A program made the position numbers and the translations under genes. The notes under the pieces are model-generated. The model searched no databases, was not told the origin of the DNA, and saw only the letters and a list, made by a program, of their open reading frames with translations. A stretch of DNA of 64,000 nucleotides from Hybos culiciformis (lineage: Eukaryota; Arthropoda; Insecta; Diptera; Hybotidae): positions 33,274,029 to 33,338,028 of the forward strand of contig OZ023275.1 in NCBI GenBank assembly GCA_964007475.1, written 5' to 3'. Position 1 is the first letter of the stretch, and each line of letters starts with the position of its first letter. Shown here piece by piece: positions 14,209-28,300 of this stretch.

Positions 14209-17200
14209 TTAATTCCAAAAATCGTCTAATGAGTTTTCCTCTTTATCCTGCCCTCCAACAGAAATATTCAAACTTAGATTTGAACTAGATGATTTTTCGA
14301 AAAGTGGAGACCGTACTTCATTGATTTCTTCTTTTTGCGTAACATTCTTCCTGATATTTACCGAGTTTTCCGATAGTTTATCAATATCCTCATCTTTTCT
14401 AAATGAACTTAATTGAAAAATATTCTCATTAGATTTCGATTTATTTGGACTGTTTGCTTCGATTTTGGAATTTTGTTTCTGAGAGTTAAGAATAAATTGA
14501 CTTAAACCAGTTTCATTAGATGCACTAGAATTACTACCAATTCTACTAGAATTTATTTTTATAAAAAGTTGATCATTCATGTTAGTATTATTAACGCTAT
14601 CAATATTTATAGCATTATTTCCTTCATTAGATGTTTCTGGATGAATATCCCGAATTTCTAAATTTGTATTTGCATCAGGTGGTTTAGGCAATTCATAACG
14701 TCGCTCGTACAGTTTCTTTGTTTCGCTCTTCATTTGTTCACTAGTTTTCAAAATGTCTTCATCTGGCAATCTTTTTCTTTCCTTTCGAGGTTGAAGGTTT
14801 TTTATTGCCTTTGATTCGTTCGTATTTTCATTTCCGAAAAGTCTTCTTTTAGACTTAAAGGGTTTTAAATAGCTAACAGCAGGACGTACATCGCTACTTG
14901 AAGAAGATTGCACTGAACTAATATCTACTCCATCTAACGTAACATTTTTTAAATTTAATTCTGTTATGCAACTACCTTGCCTCTCTATAGATGTAGGGGC
15001 AGAAGACTCTGTTTCCACAAGCAATTCAGTCGATTTCTTTGAATCATTAAATGTTTTCAATGATGAAGATTTAGGCCCTCTATTTTTCTTCACCTCATCC
15101 AAAACCTCAAATGGGTTTTTTGAAAAACTTTTTTGCAACTCGCGAAATGGATTTTCAAACTCTATATCAGATATTCGAATATTTGATTCATAGTCGTCAT
15201 CAACATGATTAACATTAATTTTTGGTATATCTCGAATCACCATTTTAGTATCCAACGTATTACTCTCTAATTGCTTCATAAGTTGGTTTTTCTGTTTATT
15301 AGGCATTTGATCACGAACTAGAGTACATTTTTTGTTTAGCATTTCCTTGTCAAATTGATATTTTTGCCAAATGGCTTTCACGTCATCGTCTGCTTCTATT
15401 TTTTGCGCCTGTTGACGTCTTAGATAGTCTTGAAACGCTTTATCCAACTGCACACTTTCATTTTCTAATTCCTGAATACGAAGCCTACAAAATATTTTTT
15501 TAGTCAATCATTGATCTATATCTACTAAATTGATCTACATAAATCAATTTGAGATTAATTTTGTTTACTATCCAAAGAAATACAGACAGTCAATTTAACA
15601 ATTTAAAAGTTGACAACAAAGAAATTAATATTTTATGGGTATATTATACTAATAATTCAGTCAGAGTGAAGTTAAGAAAGAAAGATATTATTTTAAATTT
15701 ATAAACTAATAAACTATAACTAACCGAAAGTAAAAATAGATTAAATACATAAATTTCTTACTTTGCATCAAAAACGATATGATCAATATGCCTTTCTTTT
15801 TTTGCTATTGTTTTTGCCATTTCTTGAAGGTTGGGTTCGAATTTTGTGTTATTGTTCTTCTTTGAAGTTATCATTTTGACATCATTAACATTACTAAAAA
15901 ATTTAAAAAAAAATGTTTTGTTTTATTGTTCAGATATAACTAATTTTAGTATTGTACCTGGTTTGGGAAACATTGGTAATTTCATTTCCTAATAATTGTT
16001 TTTCATTTAGAAAATTTCTCGAATTTTTTAAATAATTTTCATTTTCTGCAACTTTTTGTAATAATTCCTGATGTCTTGTATCAAAGTCTTTTAATTTCTT
16101 ATCAATACTTTGATTCAATTCATTATCTTCTTTAGATTGCTTTTCTTGACTCTTAAGCTGAAAAATAAAGTTAGAATTTACGAAAGCTCTTGCTAAAAAT
16201 ACTGAACCAAGCTCAGTTAGATTCACAAAAAGAAAATAATAACATTTCCATTCTGAATAACAAAACCATTAACTTTAATAAATGGAATGTAAATCAAAAT
16301 ACAATTTTCCTTGAGTAAAATTAAATATTAAATAAATTTGTCTAAAACAATTTCTCTGAAAACAATCGATCTAATTAATATAACAGTTCGTCTAAAAAGG
16401 CAATTCGTTTAAAAACATTTACTCTAAAAACTATTAATCTTATAACATTTTAACTTTTCAGACAAATTGCCCGCAAAAAATTAAATGCAAACCTCTAAAT
16501 ATTTATGTTTATATTTCAGTCTCAATAATTCTTTTTCATTTTCCAATTTTTTCGAAAACTCTTCCGCCATTCTTTGCTTTTCACGTTCCAGATTTTTGTG
16601 TAGAGCAGTTTCAATCTAAAATTTAAAAATTTCAATTAAAAATTTGAACTATCCTCAATAATGATTAATATGAACTTACTTTAGAAATAAACTTTTTTCC
16701 ACTTTTTGATTTGTTTAATTCATTTATCCAGTCAATATAATCCCTCCGATCTTCAGGCTTATAGCTCGATTTATTATTAGAGATTTCTTCAAATTTCTGA
16801 GAACATTTTTCAAATTGTTTTGCCATTTGTTCAATAGCTTGAACAATATTTGATATTCTTCGATTACGCTTCTTATGTAATGATAAATTTTTTAAATTTT
16901 CGGACATTTTCTCCAAACTACGATTTATATAATCAAATTTCCTGTCTCCCAAAGTTTTCCTTTGACGTTGACAATTGCTAATATTAGGCTTATGCAATGT
17001 TTCAAAATTATTTGACATTTCTTTGACTTTCCTCGATAAAATAATTAAATATTTATTCAAATAACGAAAATTATTATTGTAACGTGCAATATTTGAATCT
17101 TTTTTAGATGTATTTTTTGAATTATTATCATTTTCTATTATAGAGTTCGCTTTATTTAAATTTTCGTTGCAATTTTTTGGTGAATCATTTCTAAATTCTG

Positions 17201-17976
17201 GTATCTTTTGTGAAAGCAAATTTTTGAATATAACGAACAACAGTGAGACTGGAACTGAACCTTGAAAATTATTTTGATACTCAGTACAAATATTGTTTTT
17301 TATTTCTGGTAAAATATATCCATCAATGGCATTAAAAATTTCTAATATTTCTGTTTGAGCAAAACGGAAATGTTTACTGCTCTCAAAATCGGGTAGAACA
17401 TTGCGATATGGTACTTCAGTACAAAATACTGATAACGAAAAATGACAATCCTGTGCATAAAGGAATTCTGCAACCAAGGTATTTAATGCTAAAATTAATG
17501 GTGACAATATCATTCGCTGAGAATTGACGTGCTGAAAAAACATTTTACGACCTAAAAGGCATAATAAAAGTATGTAAATGATAAAGCAAAAATCGAAAAA
17601 TTAAAAATTTTCTCTACACGTAACAATTTCTTTCAACAAAATATTTTGTTTTCGAAAAATAAATTTTGCGCTAAGTTTCGAAATTATTTTTTTTGTCGCT
17701 GCTAGCCGGCATGCATATTAATTGGTTGTTATAGCAACGGTAAGTTTACAAAACAAATTTACAATTATTAAAAAAAATTACAATTTAAAAAGAAATATTT
17801 TTTTTTTTACCTAATGAAGTTTTATTGAAATTAACTATTAAATCCTTTCGTAATTTTGCTTGTAGTCCCCTCGCAATTTCATCATTTTCTAACCATTCTT
17901 TGAAATATTTTTTAAACTCATCTTCAGGGATTTTTGATATTTCTTCTAAATTTATCCGTTCATTTTCTTGATTCAT
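14209..17976 (-). CDS. OFD1: OFD1-like LisH and coiled-coil centriolar/ciliary protein
   Basis: Minus-strand exons are 17976-17811, 17551-16680, 16615-16493, 16157-15958, 15893-15762 and 15484-14209. Phases agree and the total is 922 aa (human OFD1 is about 1012). The N-terminus runs through LQAKLRKDLI and then NTLVAEFLYAQDCHFSLSVF, aligning with the LQ..LRNQLI and NSLVADHL....YEYSLSVFFPE segments of vertebrate OFD1. That second segment (about residues 75-107) is the LisH motif. From about residue 190 to 520 the sequence is Lys/Glu/Gln/Asn-rich with heptad-like spacing, consistent with coiled coil. The last exon encodes a polar, Ser-rich tail. OFD1 acts at centrioles, distal appendages and satellites and is needed for cilia. 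The first Met (MNQENER) is the first in-frame ATG and is preceded by AT-rich promoter sequence. Symbol by homology of the N-terminal third; the tail is too diverged to help. Confidence 0.8.
16330..16470. repeat. Degenerate short repeat/inverted-repeat patch in an OFD1-like intron
   Basis: The intron between exons 3 and 4 contains a run of related words (TTTGTCTAAAAC, TTCGTCTAAAAA, TTCGTTTAAAAAC, TTACTCTAAAAAC). It starts with AATTTGTCT and ends near 16470 with AGACAAATT, the inverse. This resembles a small palindromic element or a diverged tandem array. No coding content is visible. Confidence 0.4.
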
Positions 17977-18736
17977 TTTTTATTACAATTTATTTATTAA
18001 AATTCAACAAAATTTTAGTTCACCTACAGTAAATTATTGTTATACCAATGGAAATTAATGTTCTAAAATTAAAAAAAAAAATTACTGAATTGATATTTTG
18101 AATAATTGATATCACTTCACTTTTTACTATTTTCTTTTATTTATGAATGAATTTGCCAACTATTGCCAGAGTATCAATAGACGTGTTGATTTTTTATCTT
18201 AGCCGCCGCTACTTATTTTCGAAATTCATTCGATTTTCAAGTTAAGATAAGTTTATATTCTCTAGAATTATTATCTTAAAATTTTTCAGTTTTTATATAG
18301 ATAACAATTTATAAAAAGCTCTTATTTTCATTTATGTTTTTATTTTTTGTAAATTTATAAATATTACACTATTATTTTGTTAAAAAAAAACCACAACAAA
18401 ATACATATTGTAAAAATTATGAATTATTAAAATATCATAATGGAAGTGAGAACAGTTTACCGGTCGACTTCATTTTGTCGTCGGCGTCCAAAACAATTTT
18501 TGATGGACCGACGGATGGAAAATTTTTTTCTTCAAATATTTTTCAATTTCATGCTGTAAACTTGTATGTAAACAATAAATAATTAAAAACTAATAACAAA
18601 CACAAAGGAAAAATTTGCATGCACATAAAACACAAAATATACCTATAAAAATAATTTAAATTCTTAAAACTGAAATTTGATGTTTAGTTCAATTTAGATT
18701 TTTTACGAAATACTAAAAAAAAAAAATAAAAATAAA
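17977..18736. promoter_or_regulatory. Bidirectional promoter interval of the OFD1-like gene and NUB1
   Basis: The two start codons are 760 bp apart and point away from each other, so both promoters must lie here. Most of it is AT-rich. A short GC-rich island at 18460-18520 carries an inverted repeat, CGTCGGCGTCCA at 18479-18490 and TGGACCGACG at 18504-18513, separated by 13 bp. No clear TATA box position can be fixed. Shared regulation is inferred from geometry only. Confidence 0.6.
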
Positions 18737-21700
18737 ATGGTTACTCGTATTGATAATGTTTTAATTCAAGTGCGAGAGAAATTACGTCAAAGAAATATAA
18801 AATTATGGCTGGAACCATATTATTTCGATGAAATTGGCACCGTCGAGTCCGAAATGGAAAAATTGGCTACTGAATTCAGCAAAGAATTAGGAATTCCACT
18901 TGATACTTGCCGACTGTCACTGAATGAGTTGCAAGACGGAGCTTTGGCAAAACTAGAAGCACGGAAGCAATTCGATGAAACAGGTAAAAATTACAAATTC
19001 TCTTTTTATATTAAAGTCGGAACTAATTGGGAAAAAAAAAACATTATTTTACATTTTCAGGAATTGCTACACTGACAATTCGTGTTATTCAAATGGTAAA
19101 TGGTACGAGATCGTCCAGTGTTTCAACAATGAAATGTAATTTAACAGAAACAGGACGAGAGCTTCAATCGAAATTGGGAACAAAATTTGAAGTTGACCCC
19201 AAGAGAATAAAAATTATTAGCTCAGGAAGAGTTATATCAGAAGATGTCGTTTTAATGGCTCAGGGTAAAATTTTGATTGAGTCTTTTATTTTTAGCTGTT
19301 TGAACTTAAGAATTTAATTATGTAGGTAATTTGGCCAATGCTTCGTCAACAAGAAGCAAGCCGTCTTTAAGTTCTTAAGTTAAAGGAATAAGTTAATAAA
19401 GATCTTTTTAATTTCTTGATGAAAATATCAAAATATATAATTAAAATCTAGAAATTCTTCAAATAAGAGAAAATAAATTTAAAAAGTATTGTATTATCTC
19501 CATTGAAACTAATACAAATATTCATATTATGTGTAAAAATTGTTTCTAATAAGGTTCAGTTCAAAAATTTTGATTCGAATGGTGACTTCAATTTATTTAA
19601 AATGTGTTTTTCATATATATTAAAAATATGAAAATTCCAAAGCGTCTCAAAACACTAAAAAATCATGTGCAATTCTTTTTAATTTTCAGGTATTAATAAC
19701 AATCATCAGCTATTAGCAATGATAAGTTCTAATGAAAATTCAAATATTGATAACATTTATGACCGAGTTCAGGAAGCTAAAAAAGACGTTGAATCTATAT
19801 TAAAGTCTCGTTCAAATTTAATGACGGTAAGATAATTTTCTTCGACTTATAGGGATTTGCTTTTTTCAAACTAGTTGAGAATATTAAGAGAAAATTAACT
19901 GCGAAATTTAAAAATATTTTTCTGTTTTCTATTTTTGCAAATTTTTTTGTTTTATTTTACAGAAAAAAAAAAGCCGTGAAAAATGAGACAATGATTGTAT
20001 GAAAAAAATCACTAGTTTGAATTTTATTTCTGTGCAAGAAAAAAAAAAACAAATTTTTAAATGTAATTAAATGAAATTATTGAAATTGTTTCGAAAATTA
20101 GGAAATTCAAAACTGCATATCACCAGCTCATGAGATTGATATTTTAGCTTTATTTTTCCGTTTGATTTTTTTATTATATCTGTTTCATTTACTTTACAAT
20201 CTCAGCAAATTTGTTCAAGTTTTTCAAGAGCGAATTTAAGCCAAAAAACTCCAAATTAAAAAACATCGGTTCACACCCTGGAGCCAGGTCTATATTCTCT
20301 AGCATACCAAAAAAATCACTTCAGTCGAGATTGTAAAAATCTTGAATAATTTTTGCAGTGAGGGCTCTTAATGTTACAATTATATTATAATCCGTTACCT
20401 CCTTTTACGAAAACAACTCCATTCTTAAACTTTAATTAAAGATGGAAGATCAAGATGGTAATGCCATTCATTTGCCACCAAATGAAAGTAATGCACTTAT
20501 GTTTGCTTTAGCAATGTACGAAAAAGGCCGAGCAGCACTTAAGCGTGAAAAATATGAAGAAGCTTTAGTTATATTTTTAGAAGCCGATGAAAATTTTTCA
20601 ACTTGTAATTCAAAACTGCTCGATTCGGTTGATAATTATGCTTTGCTGAATTTAGATATTGTTTGGTGTTATTTGTGCTTAAAGGTAAGTCCAATAAATT
20701 ACTTTTACTAGTTGAAGACATTTTTAATTATGAATTCGAAAATAAATTTAGAGTTTTAGTCATCTACCAGATGCGGAGCGACGACTACAAATATGCGAAA
20801 ATAATTTTCGCCGTACTTATGGTGATAATTTTAACAGAGTATTGTCGCTGAAAAATTCTGCCCAAAATGAGCGCTGCCTTTTAATGCGATTGCATCTGTT
20901 GCAGGGAGTTTTGTTATTTCATCAAAATCAAAGAAATCAAGCACATGAAAAATTATCTCTTGCTGAAAGCGAACTACGTTCCCTTAATGTAGACGAAATA
21001 ATCTTACTCCAGTTAAGTGAAATGGGTTATACGACAAGCGAGGCAAGAATTGCTCTAAGATCTACAAATAATGACATTGAGCAAGCAATAAATTTTATAA
21101 CAGAAAGAAAAAGAAAAAAAGAGGAAGCTAGAAAACTTAATGAAGAAGAATTCAAAATGAATTTAGGGTCAACACAAAATGATGAAAACTGGGTTAATCC
21201 TAGAAGCTTGTCAACGTTAGTTGAAGCTGGATTTGAAAGAGAATTGGCCAGAACTGCATTAAAAAAAGCCGAAAATGATGTACCAAAAGCAGTAAGTTCA
21301 ATTTTATTGGATTTTAATATATAATTTAAAATTTTCTCTGATATTATGATGGGTTAGTTTTAATATTCAATAAGAGGAGCAAATAATGTATGTCTATTTC
21401 TTTTATTAATTTTCAGATTGATCTTTTGCATAACAATCGCGAAGAATTACTCAAGGACATTTCGAAAGTAAAAGCAAATGATGGTTTGGTGAATGAATTT
21501 TTAAAATTGGGTTTTAATTCAGAAATGGTTACAATGGCCTTAGAAAACTCGTTTAACAATCAAGATCAAGCACTGGACCTTTTACTCAAATGGCAGAATG
21601 GCGAAAATTTTACTGCATTTTTAAATTCGTTGACTCAGTTTTCAACTAATGATAACGCTTCAACAAGTGATGGCGCAGGACCATCAACTTCATCAAACCC

Positions 21701-21875
21701 TGCAGAAAAATTTATGTCTAACATAGCGAAGACAGTGAGTAAAGAGATGGAAGCGAAAAATGCTTATAATCGTTTCACTAAAGATGTTTCAATTGAAGAT
21801 GACGAATATTTAGATTTACCATTAGTTCAGGAGGAAACCATCCTGTTAGAGTATAAATTTTTATTAGAAAATTAA
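18737..21875 (+). CDS. Nub1: NUB1, NEDD8 ultimate buster 1
   Basis: Exons are 18737-18983, 19061-19264, 19690-19826, 20442-20684, 20752-21291 and 21417-21875. Phases are consistent and the total is 609 aa, against about 615 in human NUB1. Exon 2 encodes the ubiquitin-like domain (about residues 83-150; TLTIRVIQ...KIISSGRVI). Exons 4-5 encode a helical region (FALAMYEKGRAALKREKYEEAL) typical of NUB1. Three UBA domains follow: around LLQLSEMGYTTSEARIAL, LSTLVEAGFERELARTAL and VNEFLKLGFNSEMVTMAL, each with the MGY/AGF/LGF loop. The second UBA is split by the last intron. NUB1 binds NEDD8 and FAT10 conjugates and delivers them to the proteasome. The start lies in an A-rich context (AAAATGG). Confidence 0.93.
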
Positions 21876-22375
21876 AAGTAATTGTTTTTATCGTCCGTGG
21901 TGAAATCGAAATAACATTATTGAAATTTTTCATTATAATGTTTCCTAATTATAAATTTTGGGCCCAAAAGTCTTACTTTTTTCCTGACTTAAGGCAAATT
22001 AATTCAATTCATTTATCACAATGTGTTGAGTAATTTTTGGGCATTAGATAAGGGTCTAAAATCTACCTCGCATTAATGTTAATATTTTGCCTTAAACCGG
22101 ACTGGGTTTTGATTCTCAGCTTGAAATGGAATTTGTATTCTCCTTGGAGTTTGAAATTTTTATGAAGTAAATTACTATAGGTACGTAAACATTTTCTGGT
22201 TTATTTTTTAATGAAAAAAATTTTCTACTTGTTTCTTACAAAGAACCCCCTTTCCATTCACTTTCTCATATTTTAAAATTTTTAACCTTGACAATGAAAT
22301 GATAAAATGTAATTGTTACATGTTATTAACCAAAAATTGTATATCATTAAATTTTTTATAAATCTAAGAAATAAA
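21876..22375 (+). other. Probable 3' UTR of NUB1 with polyadenylation signal
   Basis: After the NUB1 stop, the first canonical AATAAA that I see close by is at 22370-22375, giving a 3' UTR of about 500 nt. No coding content is present. Inferred from position only. Confidence 0.45.
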
Positions 22376-25300
22376 TATATTTTTGTATATGGAGAATCAT
22401 GTAATTTGCTTTTTTTTTATGTAAGCGTTATAATATAAATTCGAAGATGATTTTTATATTTTTCTTTAACGGTTGAGCAAACTTTTGAATTTTTTGTTCA
22501 GGAAGTAAAAACGCAGACTGAATACATTACCAAATAAATAAACAGTATTTGTGCAGGAATAGGCAGTATTTGCTCACAAATAGGCAACATGCGGTTATTG
22601 TACATATTATTGTAGATGTTGACTTATTTGTACCGAATAGTGAAGTCCACTTTCGGTTTGACCACTTTATGAATTTTAAGTTATACATTTTTTTTGTCAA
22701 CTTGTGTCGGATATACATGTCGGATATACAACAAAATTTATGGAAAATATTAGACTATGAAAAATTCATAGATGGAAGATTTTTTTTCGGATAAATTACA
22801 ACTCGATAAGCTTAAAATTCAAAATAATTATAAACTTAATAACTAATCTCTAATTAATAACTTTCTTTTTACAAATCCTCGTCTATTCTATTCATTTATT
22901 AATAAAAAAGAGATAATGAATGTTCATTAAATGATAGTTGCAGGTATTACATTTAACAATTTTTGACACATTTAATAAATAAAGGGTCGTCATTAACTGT
23001 TAACCTGGTTTTCTAGTCAATAAGTTTTTAAAGGTACATATCAAAAGAAAATCTGAAATTTATTATCGTCCATAAGATGAATGCAAATTTTATTTTCGTT
23101 GTAAACTTTAAACTATGATAGCATTTTAATTCTATGATTGGGCTACGGATCAATAAAAATACTTTTTACGCGCAATTAAACATGAAACATTAAAATTCTT
23201 TGAAAGTTTTCGTCAATTAAATCGATACTCATCGAAATACGTATATTTTATGTGGCGAAATTTTTAAGGTTTACTTTTGTTTTCTATAAAAATTCCAATA
23301 TATTCTTCATATTTTGAAATATGTCTTTTTTAAATAAGAAGACGATTTTAATATAAAACAATAAATTCAACTAATAATGTAGATTCAAAGGCTTAAATGT
23401 CCGGTTTCAAATAAATCTAGCTTTTAACGCCGAACTAGTCAAAACAATAAATTTAAGCCGGAGAAATAAAAAAAAATGTTGGCCGTCTTAAATTATAAAA
23501 ATATAATATTTATGTTTACCTACCGTCCCCACATCAGAATTTATATGTTTTTCTAATTCTTTGTAGGAATCAAGGATTTTTTTTCCAGAAATCAATTACG
23601 TTTCTTTCTTACTATACTGTGTATATGTACTTTGCGATTTTTATGCTTCACATGATATTTAATATACACGAAATAGTGTTTTGTCGCTTCATATTTAGTT
23701 AATATAGTTTAATAAAGAATTAACTAACATAAAAAAGCATAAGAATCACCTCACTCAAGATTAAGATTGATAAAAGTAACACATTAACATGCTTTGAAAA
23801 TTGAAATATTTGAACACAATTCAAGGTTTGCAAATTTATTTAACACCACACGACGGCCAATATAAATTCTGAAATCTTACAAATTTTTTAAAACCTAATC
23901 TAACACCTTATATTTTAAAATAATTTTCTAAATTCTGTAGCAGAAAGCAGCCGTCATAACATAACTAAGTCAGGTGCAACAGGTATCCAATTGAAGTTTT
24001 AAATTACACTTTTTTACTCTTCTTCTTCTATTTTGTATTTTATTGAAATAAATTTCGAGAACCCAAAAGTGAAATCTTGCACAGGGCACTAGAAAAGCTG
24101 GTTATCGGGTGTTAGCAGACAGAGGTACATGATATTTTGAGTTAGCTAGTTATAGAAACTTTCGTATTGCTATTTCATAAGCTTTTAATTTCTAGTATCA
24201 TCCACCACTTTTATAATCAAATATATGCATGCATATAAATATTAAATGTTAATAATATACATTACAGTAGACATTAATTAAAAGACAATTTTTCTATCAT
24301 CGTTAGAATGACCAGCAAAATTGATTAAATAATATAATATTGATTATTGTTATGAATAGAAGTCGTCTTTTTTAAAATATTTCTACAAAATATGTATAAT
24401 TCTTCTTCCTATATTTATTTTTTTTAATAAGATCTTTTATAAAATTTTCTGACATATTTTCTATAAGAAGCTACTTGCAGTTGAACAATGGTTAATTAAA
24501 CAAATAATATACATATTACATTTTCTAAATGATCAATTACTTAAACAAACATAATTGTACAAAATTAAGCTTAAAATGTTGAAAACAGCTTTAGCTGTAT
24601 AATGGAAATTGCATTTTAAATGTACATATCTACATATATTGTTTTTAATGAAAATGAGTTGGATCTCCAGAAAAATATTAGAAAACTACCTGCAAAGCTA
24701 ACACTTTCTCGAATATTAAATAGTAATCAAACAAGTTTGAAAGTGACGCGAAAAAAAGCTTACTTAATCTTTATAGTTTTTCCATAATTTAGTATAAATC
24801 AGTTTCTACTCTCATTTTTGTTATTTTAATTATAATAGGTATACACATTTTTGAAAGTGTTTTTATTTATTTACAAGTATTTTTATACTCTGATCGCAAT
24901 TAAAATTTTTATTTACATTGAAGTCGGTGCATATCATAAACTGGTTTTAGTTTGTCTTTTTTTAGTACATAAAAATTGAACAAGTTTTAAATAATCTTCC
25001 GCCATATAATGTTTTGAAGACGTCAATGATGATTGTTGCAAAAAACTTAAATCTCTATATTATGTATAAAAAAAATTAAAGATGCTATTTATAAAAATTG
25101 TTTATTTCCAGTATTCTTTTGTCAAAGTTAACATAATATGTATATAAAACACTTAAAATCATAAATTAATTCCTGTATAAATTTTGAAGTCAAGGATCCT
25201 AAATATAAACTGTGGGGTGTGACAATTATTTTGAAATTGGTTTTCTGTTTATAAATATTGAAAAAGCCAATTCTTTGTTCTATTCGAGATAAAATCTAAA

Positions 25301-28300
25301 CCTCTCTGTACAATAAAATGTGTAATTATAATGTTAAATAGTAATATTCAATTGCATGTATTTTTTTTTTTAAGTAAGCAAAATAGATATGTATCTTACG
25401 CATTTGAAAACAAGCTTGATAATTACAAAAAAAAAAATTTTTTGATTACATTTTGAGACAATCATTAATATTATCAACATCTAAAGTATAAAAATATAAT
25501 ACAGTATAGATCAAACGAAGCTTAGATTAGCATGACTATTATTCTCAATTATTTTTTATTATATTAAATTTTTTTTTATATTATCATTATCAGAAGCAGT
25601 AATCTATTATAATTTCTATCTATAAGCTACATATTATCTAATATACCCCTCCACATATCTGACCCATATTTAGAGCATCCAACTCTCGATTTTATATCAA
25701 TATCTCTCTTAAATCAATATTTATATAATTATTTTGTAACACTGATAAAAATATTAAGTTATTACTATTAAGATTAGTGCAGAAATTATATTCAACATTA
25801 CTTTTCCCATAATTATAAACTATTTAATTAAGTAAAACAATTTTTTTTATGGTAAAATCAGTTTCGGGAATGTATAGGATTAACAATACGTTTCATTGTA
25901 ATTTCAATAATACTGTATTAGTCTTTATCATATATTTAAATAATTTTTAATTGTTGAGTTATTTTTTGAAATAAAAGGGGAAATATATATAGATTTTTGA
26001 ATATAAACTTTTGGGGGCCTACAAAATTTTTGATGACATTTAAAAATGATGAGTTACTTTTTTTTGATAACGCAATATTTTTAAGTTTAAGATGAGATGG
26101 AGCCACAAAATTTTTTTTTTTTCTCCGATCCGAATCAATTATTTTTTTCAGTGTGATGAGTAAATTAGGAGAAGATAATGAACATTATTTTCAGAAAAAT
26201 AATAATAATAAAATGAAAAAAAAAAAAAAAAAATTAAAATTAAAAAAAAAAAAAAACTCTTTTGGAAAAAGCTCAAGAGATATTTTTTTTTTTTTGCATT
26301 TTTGTAATAGCAGTTGAAAATGCTGCTTCTGATCGTTAAACAAAAAAAATTCTTTTTTAACATTTAAAAAAATATTTTATTTCTAAATTCAAACAGTTTG
26401 ATCGTAGCGGTCGAAAGATTAATACGGCTTGCTCTTATTTAAACGAAAAAAATTGTATAAATACCTAAATAAAAATTAGTACCAAAAAAAAAAATTTTTT
26501 TTTTAAAGTATTGCATTCCAAATTAATATTAAAAATAAAAAATAATAATAATAAACCTATATATATAAATATAGGTATTAACATCTCTACAACAATTTGA
26601 AATTAAATAAAAATTTAATACAAATTTTGTGCAAAAAATAAGAAAAATAAACAAAAACTGAAATTTTTTGAAGTTAATATTTTTGTTAAAGGTGAATTTT
26701 TATTTAAAAAAAAAAAAAAATATAAACACAAAATTATTTTTAAATTTTTAAAGTTTAAAAATAAAAAAAAAATAAAAAAATTTGTAAAAATTTAATTTTG
26801 CTTAGTTTTAGTATTTTTATTAAAGAAAAAATTTCAAATATTGTACATATAACAAAGCAAAAGAAATGAATGAAATGAATTTAAAGAATTAAAATTCATG
26901 TTTCATTAATTTGTATTAATTTGTTTAGTGTGAAATTTTTTGAAATAAATTTAGCTTTATTTTGGATATTAGATATAGGTACCTTTTTGACATCTACTTA
27001 GTAAGAAACTATTCTTGAACAACATATCGAACTTAAATTTTTCATATGAATTGTTTTAGATATTTTCTGTGTCAAATCGCGTATTTAAGAGTTTTGGAAC
27101 CTAAGGCATAATTATTATCGGAGCCTCCAAAGTTCATTAAAATATATTTATAGATAAATAAAATTAGGAAAATAATTTTAATACAAGAACAAAAAGTAGA
27201 AATAACCAAAGAAAAATAGAAAAAATTCCAGAAATTTTAAGAATTGAAAAAGATTCCTAAAATTTTTAAACAATTATCTCGGATAAGTTTTGATATAAAA
27301 TTAAACCTTATACCTACCTGCTTAACTAATAATCCTAATAAAAAATTAAACAAATACTAAAAAAAAGTATTATGCGTTATTATTAAATATTTTTTCTAAC
27401 AGTAATGATTTTATATTAATAAAAATAATTAAATATTTGTATTTTTGCTTTAGAAAAAAGACTATTGGGTTGTATTAGTTTATTGTATTTGGTTTTTTTT
27501 TTCCAATTTATTGCAATTTTTTATTGTTATTCACATAAAAATTAATATTTAATCAAGAAAAGAACTAAAGATTTTTTTTTAAAGTTGGCGAAGACATTTT
27601 CATCGTAATCGTATGGCCTTTAATTAAAATATTTCTTTAAGACGACCCTTTAAATTATTATAAATTGACTTTCGCGGTGGACTTTGTGTAAAAAGATGGG
27701 AAGTAGGAGGTATTTTGAATTCAATTAATGTTATACATTTTTTTTTTACCAAGTCTAGGTGCATTTATATGTATATATTTAGATTTAGCATACAAAAGTC
27801 AATATCAATTATGATGACAACAAAAAGTACAAACTTTCGTTTCAAAATGCAACGCAAAAAAAAAAAAAAAAGGTTTTTTTTTATTTTATTTAAATTATCG
27901 TGCGTTCTGGTTTTGAATCATTCATAAAATTCTATTTCCTATTGTGTTCTATTTCTGATTATATAAATAACAAAAATTAAAAAAAAAAAAGAAGAAAAAA
28001 AACAACTTTAGTATATAATAATAGCCTCGATAATAGCAGTTTGAAATTTATCTCAAAATTTAGAATTGAAGAAACAATTTTGTGGTATGAGTCAATCTTT
28101 ATTTACTCACTTCATTTTGCGAATTTAAATATTTTTCTTTTGATAGCAAAATGAAGAAAAATATGATATCTAATAAAAATATATGTATATACTTACTTAG
28201 ATGTGTAACACAAACATTCGAAATATTTATTTTTATTTTCTCTAGAAAAATATTATTTATATATTCCTATATTCTTACTAAAAATATTTTTCTAGGTAGG

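Noticed and set aside
14966..15193. Plus-strand frame of 75 codons
   Set aside because: Antisense shadow of the OFD1-like last exon.
22527..22794. Overlapping frames on both strands after NUB1
   Set aside because: Short, AT-biased, no homologous motif, no convincing splice sites or start context.
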